From Candidatus Nealsoniibacteriota bacterium (GTDB taxonomy: Bacteria > Patescibacteriota > Minisyncoccia > Minisyncoccales > MHMH01), in contig JACPLM010000060.1 of assembly GCA_016186525.1 (NCBI GenBank), forward strand, positions 1 through 6,500: 6,500 nt of DNA, read 5' to 3'. The position numbers and the translations under genes are program-made. The notes beneath the pieces were generated by a model. That model made no database searches. It was given only the letters and a program-made list of their open reading frames with translations, and was not told the origin of the DNA. This document shows, in pieces, positions 1-4,795 of the stretch. How positions within the stretch are numbered: position 1 is the first letter of the stretch; each line of letters opens with the position of its first letter.

Positions 1-537
1 AATGCTCCTTATGGTTTGGCAAAAAAAATGATGCTGGTGCAGGCCCAGGCGTATAGGCAGCAGTATGGCTTTAACGCGATTTATCTTCTGCCCGTTAATA
101 TGTACGGTCCGGGAGATAATTTTGATCCAGCTTCTTCTAATGTTATTGCCGCCATCATCAGAAAAGTTTATGAAGCCGAAAGAGACGGCAGAGATTTTAT
201 TGAAGTTTGGGGCACGGGAAAGGCGACCAGAGGATTTCTTTACGCAGAAGACGGAGCAGAAGGCATTATATCAGCCGCAGAGAAATATGATAAGCCAGAG
301 CCGGTGAACATGTGTTCGGATATAGAGATATCCATTAAAGATTTGGCTGAATTAATTTGCAAGCTGATGAATTTTAAAGGAGAAATTCGTTGGGACAAAA
401 CTAAGCCCGACGGCCAGCCCAGGCGCCGGCTTGATGTTTCCCGAGCCCAAAAAGAATTCGGCTTTAAAGCTAAGACATCCTTTGAAGACGGTTTAAAAAA
501 CACAATTAATTGGTATATCGCACAGACCGAGCTTTAG
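1..537 (+). CDS. fcl: GDP-L-fucose synthase-like NAD(P)-dependent epimerase/reductase, 3' part
   Basis: This is the C-terminal part of an extended short-chain dehydrogenase/reductase, open at the left edge. The 178 visible residues begin in the active site: YGLAK (residues 4-8) is the catalytic Tyr-x-x-x-Lys. Next come LLPVNMYGPGDNFDP, a typical fucose synthase/epimerase block, the VWGTGKATRGFLY segment, and near the end KPDGQPRRRLDV, which closely matches the E. coli Fcl C-terminal block KPDGTPRKLLDV. The family converts GDP-4-keto-6-deoxymannose to GDP-L-fucose in the cytoplasm, and relatives act on other nucleotide sugars. The usual length is about 310-320 residues, so roughly 135 N-terminal residues with the NAD(P)-binding glycine motif lie outside the window. 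The family's usual REFLY is RGFLY here. In-window starts such as TTG at 16 are not real starts because they would cut off the catalytic Tyr. No terminator is visible before the next promoter. Family assignment is firm; exact substrate is not. Confidence 0.88.
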   Translation, partial: NAPYGLAKKMMLVQAQAYRQQYGFNAIYLLPVNMYGPGDNFDPASSNVIAAIIRKVYEAERDGRDFIEVWGTGKATRGFLYAEDGAEGIISAAEKYDKPEPVNMCSDIEISIKDLAELICKLMNFKGEIRWDKTKPDGQPRRRLDVSRAQKEFGFKAKTSFEDGLKNTINWYIAQTEL

Positions 538-579
538 GGCACGTTTTGGGTGTTCGAAGAGCGTAGAAAAGCGTATAAT

Positions 580-609
580 TTGACAAGATGATTTAATAAA
601 CGATATAAT
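580..609 (+). promoter_or_regulatory. Near-perfect sigma-70-type promoter of the coiled-coil gene
   Basis: TTGACA (580-585) and TATAAT (604-609) are both exact consensus hexamers, separated by 18 bp. The -10 box overlaps the ATG at 608, so transcription should start near 616-617, exactly at the second in-frame ATG (617). This implies a leaderless mRNA. Another TATAAT lies at 574-579 but has no good -35 partner. Confidence 0.72.
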
Positions 610-616
610 GAAATTG

Positions 617-835
617 ATGACAAAGCAAAACGTTACAATTGATGATTTAGCTGGGATGGTACAAAAAGGATTTGAAGGAGTAGATTTACGTTTCGATAAA
701 GTAGATGGGCGATTAGATAAAATTGAGGATCGTTTAGAAACAATCGAGAAATTGTTTATTGCCAATCACAATCAGAGGATAGAAAAGTTAGAAACGGAAG
801 TAAAAGAGTTAAAAGAATTATTAGCCGTAAAATAG
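617..835 (+). CDS. Small heptad-repeat coiled-coil protein (72 aa)
   Basis: No enzymatic function is recognisable. The protein opens with a short segment, TIDDLAGMVQKGFEGVD, then runs into consecutive seven-residue repeats with hydrophobic a/d positions (FDKVDGR, LDKIEDR, LETIEKL). It ends in a Lys/Glu-rich helix (IEKLETEVKELKELL). This predicts a soluble, oligomerising alpha-helical coiled coil with no membrane segment. Similar short proteins with an 'IDDLA.MVQKGF.GVD' head are, as I recall, frequent in CPR genomes, usually annotated hypothetical. I chose ATG 617 rather than in-frame ATG 608 (MKLM...) because 608 lies inside the consensus -10 box and would not be transcribed from that promoter; 608 stays possible if an upstream promoter reads through. 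There is no Shine-Dalgarno sequence before either start. The gene stands alone, with its own promoter and a terminator 25 bp after the TAG. Confidence 0.8.
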   Translation: MTKQNVTIDDLAGMVQKGFEGVDLRFDKVDGRLDKIEDRLETIEKLFIANHNQRIEKLETEVKELKELLAVK

Positions 836-860
836 GTTTAATTTTTTATTATTTATTAAC

Positions 861-882
861 TGCCCATCGCCGGGCATTTTTT
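861..882 (+). terminator. Rho-independent terminator of the coiled-coil gene
   Basis: TGCCC (861-865) pairs with GGGCA (872-876) around a six-base loop and is followed directly by six T (877-882). It lies 25 bp downstream of the coiled-coil stop codon on the same strand, the expected place for an intrinsic terminator. Confidence 0.75.
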
Positions 883-888
883 ATTTAA

Positions 889-920
889 AAGCCGCTGTTT
901 ATTCAGCGGCTTATTTTTTT
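889..920. terminator. Bidirectional hairpin terminator between convergent genes
   Basis: AAGCCGCTG (889-897) pairs perfectly with CAGCGGCTT (904-912), a 9-bp stem with a TTTATT loop. On the plus strand ATTTTTTT follows (913-920), making a back-up terminator for the coiled-coil gene. On the minus strand the stem is followed by TTTTAAAT and lies 22 bp after the zinc-ribbon stop codon, so it probably serves that gene too. Confidence 0.75.
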
Positions 921-934
921 GCGGAAAGAACTTT

Positions 935-1177
935 TTAAAGTATAATTTGTTGTTCGCAGTGCGGACAATAGACTGCATAGTAATCTGCATCGCATCCCAT
1001 TGCTATTTCGGGGATACTAACAAGATTTTTTTCACTATCCTCGAGTTCAAATATGCATGAACATTTGGGGCACATGTGCGGTCCTTTCCAATTTCGGGGA
1101 AAGGGCGGGGGATCTTGGTTATACTGCGGGACAGTTTGTTGTTTTGGTAATTTTCTTCCTCGTTTTACAATTTTCAT
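935..1177 (-). CDS. Small zinc-ribbon protein (80 aa)
   Basis: The protein has a basic N-terminus (MKIVKRGRKLPK), a Pro/Gln-rich stretch (about 11-33, with PPPFP), and then two cysteine pairs, C36-P-K-C39 and C71-P-H-C74, 31 residues apart. Two CPxC knuckles at this spacing are the usual four-Cys zinc ribbon. Extra cysteines occur at 41 and 62. The beta-rich DADYYAVYCPHC segment fits the second knuckle. Zinc-ribbon proteins of this length often bind nucleic acid or act as small partner proteins; nothing here says which. There is no signal peptide or membrane segment. The ATG start at 1177 is supported by a strong Shine-Dalgarno sequence 6 nt upstream. The gene is monocistronic, divergent from the glycosyltransferase operon and convergent with the coiled-coil gene. 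The fold is fairly sure, the role unknown. Confidence 0.8.
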   Translation of the reverse strand: MKIVKRGRKLPKQQTVPQYNQDPPPFPRNWKGPHMCPKCSCIFELEDSEKNLVSIPEIAMGCDADYYAVYCPHCEQQIIL

Positions 1178-1182
1178 TGAAA

Positions 1183-1190
1183 ACCTCCTT
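1183..1190 (-). promoter_or_regulatory. Strong Shine-Dalgarno site of the zinc-ribbon gene
   Basis: The minus strand reads AAGGAGGT ending 5 nt before the ATG at 1177, with a GGAGG core at 6-nt spacing. This is nearly full complementarity to the 16S rRNA 3' end. It fixes the start of this gene and is the only clear Shine-Dalgarno site at a gene start in the window. Confidence 0.8.
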
Positions 1191-1206
1191 TTTTCTTTCT
1201 AAAAAC

Positions 1207-1235
1207 ACAATATTATAAAAGCTGTTTTACGTCAA
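1207..1235 (-). promoter_or_regulatory. Promoter of the zinc-ribbon gene
   Basis: On the minus strand, TTGACG (1235-1230) and TATTGT (1212-1207) are separated by 17 bp, giving a start near 1200 and a leader of about 23 nt that carries the Shine-Dalgarno site. A better -10 hexamer, TATAAT, lies at 1217-1212, but it is only 12 bp from TTGACG and would need another -35. Which -10 is used is uncertain. Confidence 0.5.
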
Positions 1236-1262
1236 GTTTTCAGTAAAAGCAACCTGACCGTA

Positions 1263-1293
1263 AAATTGAGGGGAGTCCGACTCCCCTCAATTT
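1263..1293. terminator. Perfect 14-bp hairpin between divergent promoters, terminator-like
   Basis: The arms 1263-1276 and 1280-1293 are perfectly complementary (GAGGGGAGT / ACTCCCCTC at the core) with a three-base CCG loop. The plus-strand tail is TTTGTTG and the minus-strand tail is TTTTACGG; the terminal A/T pairs of the stem supply part of each T tract. It looks like a two-way terminator or insulator separating the zinc-ribbon and glycosyltransferase units, but no nearby gene ends into it, so a regulatory role is also possible. Confidence 0.5.
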
Positions 1294-1301
1294 GTTGCGG
1301 G

Positions 1302-1323
1302 TTAACGCTTGTTTTTAACGCTT
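1302..1323 (+). repeat. Tandem 9-bp direct repeat at the operon promoter
   Basis: TTAACGCTT occurs at 1302-1310 and again at 1315-1323, 13 bp apart start to start. The copies flank and overlap the likely -35 element (1309-1314). Such placement is typical of a binding site for a regulator that blocks or contacts RNA polymerase. No regulator gene is present in the window. Confidence 0.5.
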
Positions 1324-1336
1324 ATATTAGTATAAT
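1309..1336 (+). promoter_or_regulatory. Promoter of the glycosyltransferase operon, leaderless geometry
   Basis: TTGTTT (1309-1314) and an exact TATAAT (1331-1336) are separated by 16 bp. The -10 box ends 6 nt before the ATG at 1343, so the expected +1 falls on the A of the start codon. The arrangement TATAATGGAATT-ATG closely resembles TATAATGAAATTG-ATG at the coiled-coil gene. Confidence 0.65.
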
Positions 1337-1342
1337 GGAATT

Positions 1343-2008
1343 ATGAATTCAACGCCTAAAGTATCTGTGATAATTCCGGCTCTTAATGAAGTCGGATCAA
1401 TTGGAGCAGTTTTAAATGATATTCCCAAAGACAGAGTGGATGAAATTTTAGTTGCCGACGGCGGTTCAACCGACGGCACGGTTGAGTTAGTGGAAAAATT
1501 GGGCTACATAGTGGTTACTCAAGAAAAAAAAGGTTTTGGGGCTGCTATAGCTTCCGGCATAGAAAATGCCAAAGGAGATGTCGTGATGGTTATTAATGCC
1601 GACGGCTCAATGAATCCTAAGGATATTCCCGTACTTTTAGATAAACTTAATGAGGGCTATGATTTGGTGCTGGCTTCGAGATACCTTAAGGGCGCAGGCT
1701 CTGAAGACGACACTTTTTCGCATTATATTGGCAATAGAATTTTTACTTTTTTATGCAATATGCTTTACGGCACAAAAATCTCCGACAGTTTATATTTTTT
1801 CCTGGCAGCTAAAAAAGATATTTTTAAAAAAATAAATATGTCATCCGTTCATGCGGGCTATTGCATAGAATTGCCGATTAAAGCGCATAAGGCCGGATTT
1901 AAAATAGGGGAGATCCCGTCTTTTGAAAAAAAACGCACCGCAGGCAAGGCAAAAGTCCATGCCCTTAGCGCCGGCTTTAAAATTCTTTTAACATTGCTAA
2001 AGCAATAA
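1343..2008 (+). CDS. GT2 glycosyltransferase, polyprenyl-phosphate (DPM1-like) type
   Basis: This is a GT-A fold family 2 enzyme of 221 aa. The order is VSVIIPALNE (7-16), nucleotide-binding ADGGSTDGT (38-46), KGFGAAIASGI (63-73), the metal-site block NADGS (85-89), and a C-terminal KKRTAGKAKV segment like the R-x-x-G-x-S-K-V end of dolichol-phosphate mannose synthases. Relatives transfer a sugar from a nucleotide donor to a polyprenyl phosphate at the inner face of the membrane. There are no transmembrane helices, so it is a short, soluble or peripheral form. The usual DAD metal triad reads N85-A86-D87. The start is the only good ATG and lies 6 nt after the -10 box. It is first in the operon, and the flippase-like gene begins 6 nt after its stop, which suggests that one carries the product of the other. 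Family is sure; the sugar is unknown. Confidence 0.88.
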   Translation: MNSTPKVSVIIPALNEVGSIGAVLNDIPKDRVDEILVADGGSTDGTVELVEKLGYIVVTQEKKGFGAAIASGIENAKGDVVMVINADGSMNPKDIPVLLDKLNEGYDLVLASRYLKGAGSEDDTFSHYIGNRIFTFLCNMLYGTKISDSLYFFLAAKKDIFKKINMSSVHAGYCIELPIKAHKAGFKIGEIPSFEKKRTAGKAKVHALSAGFKILLTLLKQ

Positions 2009-2014
2009 ACTTTA

Positions 2015-2380
2015 ATGCAGTCTTATTTAACTTTGATAATTCCGGTTGTGACGGCATTTACCGCCCAGATTTTTTTTAAAAAAGGTATTTCTTCTATTAA
2101 GAATTTGGATTTTTCTCCGGCAAAAATTTTCTTTTTGGTGCCCCAAATTTTAAAAAATATCTGGCTGGCGAGCGGCATTCTCATATTCGGCATAAGCTTT
2201 TTGTCTTATATTTTCGCTTTATCCCAATTTCAGTTGAGCGTTGTTTATCCGATTCTTGTCAGCGCCGGGATTATTTTAATATCCTTAGCTTCAAAATTTA
2301 TGTTTAAGGAGTCTTTGGGATTTTTTAAGATCGCCGGAATAATTTTTATAATTTCCGGAATCTTTCTGTTGGCGAGTTAA
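2015..2380 (+). CDS. Four-TM SMR/EamA-like membrane protein, probable lipid-linked sugar flippase subunit A
   Basis: The 121-aa protein has four predicted membrane helices (about 4-21, 38-62, 64-92, 103-120), the size and plan of small multidrug resistance-like members of the drug/metabolite transporter superfamily (ArnE/ArnF type). Visible motifs are A17-Q-I-F-F-K-K-G24 at the end of helix 1, the S-V-V-Y-P-I-L motif (75-81) in helix 3, and F-K-E-S-L (97-101) before helix 4. Known relatives flip undecaprenyl-phosphate sugars or export drugs. A flippase role is inferred from its place between a GT2 and a GT-C-like gene. Lysines cluster in loops 1-2 (K22, 23, 29, 37, 47) and 3-4 (K94, 98, 105) and are absent from both termini, predicting both termini outside. 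It is a paralogue of the gene at 3640. There is no Shine-Dalgarno site; translation is probably coupled to the preceding gene. Confidence 0.78.
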   Translation: MQSYLTLIIPVVTAFTAQIFFKKGISSIKNLDFSPAKIFFLVPQILKNIWLASGILIFGISFLSYIFALSQFQLSVVYPILVSAGIILISLASKFMFKESLGFFKIAGIIFIISGIFLLAS

Positions 2381-2390
2381 ATTTCATTAT

Positions 2391-3638
2391 ATGCCATATT
2401 ATCTATTTCAAAAAAAATGGTTCATAGCTTTCTCCCTGGTTTTTTTGATATTTTTACAGTTAATATACGGTTTTATATTTCCGACTTCGGGCCGGGCCGA
2501 CACTTGGCAGCCCATCAGCGCTTATTTGCCTAAGTTCCATGGGGACACCTCCGACGGCTTTATTTTAGGCAAGGTTTATCCCTTGGTTTCCAAGGATTAC
2601 CGCCTTAATTCCGACTCCGGAGATTATTTGGAATTGGCTAAGAATTTCAATTCAGAAATGTTTAGGGGCCATATTTATATCAACCGCCCGCTTTATCCTT
2701 TTTTGATATCTTTGGCTTCGCTTCCTTTAAGGCCGTTCATTAATATTTCCTACGGGATAATTTTTGCTTTGGCGATTCTAATCAATTTTATCGCCATCAG
2801 TTTGGCCGTATTTCTATTTTTTAAGCTTATCAGGGAGATATTTTCCTTAAAAGTTGCATGGCTGTCGTCCGTTTTGCTGATTTTTTCTCCTTTCACGCAC
2901 AGCTTGCTCAATCAGCCGATCGTTGAAATGCTGACGGCCCTGATGGTCGCAGTTAGTTGTTATTGCCTTTACGATTACGTAAAAAAACCGACGCCTTTTA
3001 AATTAGCAGCTTATTCCCTGATCATCGGAGTTTTTCTTTTGGGAAAGATGTTTTATGCCGTCACTTTTTTCTTTCTGCTTTTAGCCGTTTATTCCAGGCG
3101 CTTCAAGGAAGGAGCGGTTTTTTTCGCTCTCCACCTCGTTCCTTTTATCCTTTGGTATCTCTGGGTGACCCAAGTTTGGCATATTAGTTATTACGTTAAT
3201 GAGGTCCAGAATTGGCAAATGGGAGTTTGGCTGTTTGATTTTTTCCGCGGGTCTTGGCCCTCGACAGCCAAGATTCTGCTTTCCCTAATACCAAATTTTA
3301 TGGAGGCCCTGATTTACGGCTTTATGCTGGTCCCGGTTATTTTGTCGCTTATCGGTTTTAGATATATGCCCATGAAATCAAAGAATATGCTTTATTTCGG
3401 CTCGCTTTTTTCCGTTTTTTCACTGGGGTTCATCATGAATCTTTATCTTTATCGCCACGCTTTTTTGCTTTTCCCGATTATTTATCCCACGGCCGTTTTA
3501 GGCGTGGAAAAGATAGCCGGTTCTTTGAAAAAATACCATCGTTGGCTTTCCCCGGTTTTTTATGCCGCGATGATCGGCTTGATGATTTTCGTTTCTCAAA
3601 TTGACATCCAAAGAATTTTTAACTATCTAAAATCGTAA
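2391..3638 (+). CDS. Multi-spanning GT-C-like glycosyltransferase (lipid-linked sugar donor)
   Basis: This is a 415-aa integral membrane protein with about ten to eleven hydrophobic segments. Helix 1 (about 10-30) is followed by a long hydrophilic loop (31-98) containing D75-S-G-D78-Y and then N98-RPLYPFLIS. An acidic pair in the first outer loop followed by 'NRPLYP' at helix 2 is typical of GT-C enzymes of the PMT/ArnT type, where the acidic residues serve catalysis. A second conserved-looking block is NQPIVEM (174-180). The C-terminal YRHAFLLFPIIYP is like the end of the membrane domain in these families. Such enzymes take a sugar from a polyprenyl-phosphate donor at the outer face and pass it to a glycan, lipid or protein. 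It has no large extracytoplasmic C-terminal domain, so it is a compact form. It sits exactly between two SMR-like genes, with gaps of 10 and 1 nt. The superfamily is likely; acceptor and sugar are unknown. Confidence 0.75.
   Translation: MPYYLFQKKWFIAFSLVFLIFLQLIYGFIFPTSGRADTWQPISAYLPKFHGDTSDGFILGKVYPLVSKDYRLNSDSGDYLELAKNFNSEMFRGHIYINRPLYPFLISLASLPLRPFINISYGIIFALAILINFIAISLAVFLFFKLIREIFSLKVAWLSSVLLIFSPFTHSLLNQPIVEMLTALMVAVSCYCLYDYVKKPTPFKLAAYSLIIGVFLLGKMFYAVTFFFLLLAVYSRRFKEGAVFFALHLVPFILWYLWVTQVWHISYYVNEVQNWQMGVWLFDFFRGSWPSTAKILLSLIPNFMEALIYGFMLVPVILSLIGFRYMPMKSKNMLYFGSLFSVFSLGFIMNLYLYRHAFLLFPIIYPTAVLGVEKIAGSLKKYHRWLSPVFYAAMIGLMIFVSQIDIQRIFNYLKS
3601..3629 (+). promoter_or_regulatory. Possible internal promoter before the second SMR-like gene
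   Basis: Inside the end of the GT-C-like gene an exact TTGACA (3601-3606) is followed after 17 bp by TATCTA (3624-3629), giving a start near 3636, about 4 nt before the ATG at 3640. The -10 match is only moderate and the sequence is also coding, so this may be chance. Confidence 0.3.
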
Positions 3639-3639
3639 A

Positions 3640-4053
3640 ATGCCAAAATCAATCATTAAAAAAATCATGCCCATATTGTTTTTAGTCCTTTTTTCAGGCG
3701 GGGGGCAGATTTTGCTGAAAAAAGGAGTGGCCGATTTAACTTTAGGTAATTTTGAATTCACCTTTAGGGGATTGGCCGTTTTAATTTTCAGCATTATCCA
3801 GAATTTCTGGCTTATTTTAGGGCTCTTTTCTTTAAGCATCGGTTTTCTTCTATATCTTTTGCTTCTTTCTATGGCGCAATTGAATACCGTTTATCCCGTA
3901 CTGGTTTCCGGCTCGATTATTTTGATTACCGTTGTTTCGGGATTTCTTTTTCAAGAAGTTTTATCTTTGCCTCAGATTTTCGGGATTTTGATTATTATTT
4001 TTGGCATATTTGCGATGTTTTTCAAGAGAAGGACGCAGGCGCCAACCACTTGA
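3640..4053 (+). CDS. Four-TM SMR/EamA-like membrane protein, probable flippase subunit B
   Basis: A 137-aa paralogue of the gene at 2015, with the same landmarks: G22-Q-I-L-L-K-K-G29 after helix 1, T-V-Y-P-V-L-V (83-89) in helix 3, F-Q-E-V-L (104-108) before helix 4, and an I-F-G-I helix end. It differs by a basic N-terminus (K3, K7, K8) and a basic C-terminus (K129, R130, R131). The 3-4 loop lacks positive charge, predicting both termini inside, the opposite of its paralogue. This is the charge pattern expected of a heterodimeric pair; the function as a lipid-linked sugar flippase is inferred from context and the ArnE/ArnF analogy. It begins 1 nt after the GT-C-like stop codon, so translation is probably coupled. 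It ends in TGA, the only TGA-terminated gene here, and that codon lies within a -35 box. Confidence 0.78.
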   Translation: MPKSIIKKIMPILFLVLFSGGGQILLKKGVADLTLGNFEFTFRGLAVLIFSIIQNFWLILGLFSLSIGFLLYLLLLSMAQLNTVYPVLVSGSIILITVVSGFLFQEVLSLPQIFGILIIIFGIFAMFFKRRTQAPTT

Positions 4054-4078
4054 AAAAATAATAGGTTTATTTTATAGT
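4050..4078 (+). promoter_or_regulatory. Internal promoter for the second GT2 gene, leaderless geometry
   Basis: TTGAAA (4050-4055), overlapping the stop codon of the second SMR-like gene, is followed after exactly 17 bp by TATAGT (4073-4078). The -10 box ends 6 nt before the ATG at 4085, the same distance as at the operon's first gene, so +1 should fall on the start codon. It would let the second GT2, rfbF and rfbG be transcribed apart from the first four genes. Confidence 0.6.
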
Positions 4079-4084
4079 ATTCCT

Positions 4085-4795
4085 ATGGAGAGAGTTGCCG
4101 GACCCCACTTTTCAATAGTTTTACCCGCCTATAATGAAAGCGAAAACATTGCCGGTGTTTTGAAAAATCTCAAATTAGCTCTCAATCAGGCCAGTATTTT
4201 TTCAGAGATAATCGTGGTTGATAACGGCTCGACCGACGATACCCCGAAGATTTTAAACGATTTGAAGCGGGAAATTGGGGAATTAAGGGTTTTAAGAATA
4301 GAGAAAAATATCGGCTGCGGCAATGGCATTATCAAGGGGCTGGATATTGCCTGCGGCGATATCTTATGCTTTATGGATGCCGACGGCCAAGTGAGATCGG
4401 GTGATTTGATCTCGGTTTACCATCAATTAAAAGACAATAGCTTAGACCTTTGCAAGGGGACGAGAATCAAGAGATTTTTCAACGTTCAGAGAGAAGTCGT
4501 CAGCAAGATTTATAATTTTCTTTTTCGGATTCTATTTGATAGCCGATTTCAAGATATCAACGGCAGTCCCAAAATTTTCACTCGCCGTTTTTACCAAGAG
4601 GCGCATCTTACTTCCAAGGATTGGTTTTTAGACGCCGAAATTATGATAAAAGCAAAGCGGGGGAAATATGCCATAGGAGATTTTCCGATAGTGTATTTAG
4701 AAAGGCAAGGCGGCAATTCCAAGGTTTCCGTGATGACCATGCTGGAATTTTTAAAAAACATGTTTTATTGGAAATTTTTATTATGGAAGAAATAG
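4085..4795 (+). CDS. Second GT2 glycosyltransferase, polyprenyl-phosphate (DPM1-like) type
   Basis: A 236-aa GT-A fold family 2 enzyme. Motifs in order: FSIVLPAYNE (9-18), VVDNGSTDDT (44-53), EKNIGCGNGIIKG (73-85), an intact metal-binding D98-A-D100-G-Q, then QDINGSPKIF, a WFLDAEI block and an ERQGGNSKVS segment matching the R-x-x-G-x-S-K end of dolichol-phosphate sugar synthases. It probably charges a polyprenyl phosphate with a sugar for the adjacent flippase and GT-C-like enzyme. There are no clear membrane helices, though the C-terminal FLKNMFYWKFLLWKK is amphipathic and may dock on the membrane. The start at 4085 was chosen over an in-frame ATG at 4001 because the extra 28 residues overlap the preceding gene and lie outside the fold, while 4085 sits 6 nt after a -10 box. 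It overlaps rfbF by 13 nt. Family is sure, sugar unknown. Confidence 0.87.
   Translation: MERVAGPHFSIVLPAYNESENIAGVLKNLKLALNQASIFSEIIVVDNGSTDDTPKILNDLKREIGELRVLRIEKNIGCGNGIIKGLDIACGDILCFMDADGQVRSGDLISVYHQLKDNSLDLCKGTRIKRFFNVQREVVSKIYNFLFRILFDSRFQDINGSPKIFTRRFYQEAHLTSKDWFLDAEIMIKAKRGKYAIGDFPIVYLERQGGNSKVSVMTMLEFLKNMFYWKFLLWKK

Noticed and set aside
493..765. 90-aa open frame on the minus strand over the coiled-coil gene
   Set aside because: Its Ser/Lys repeats are the mirror of the heptad repeat on the plus strand; it also runs through the plus-strand promoter.
889..912. Inverted repeat considered as a CRISPR or mobile-element end
   Set aside because: It is a single hairpin with T tracts between convergent genes, fully explained as a two-way terminator; no repeat array or transposase is present.
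2070..2083. T8-A6 run in the first SMR-like gene as a programmed frameshift site
   Set aside because: It encodes the conserved QIFFKKG motif in frame, the paralogue has the same motif without the run, and the shifted frames give no sensible product.
4001..4084. N-terminal extension of the second GT2 from ATG 4001
   Set aside because: It overlaps the end of the second SMR-like gene in another frame, has no family counterpart, and lies upstream of the -10 box that places the start at 4085.
4621..4782. N-terminal extension of rfbF from ATG 4621
   Set aside because: The extra 54 residues are an out-of-frame reading of the GT2 3' end, rich in Arg/His and unlike any cytidylyltransferase N-terminus.
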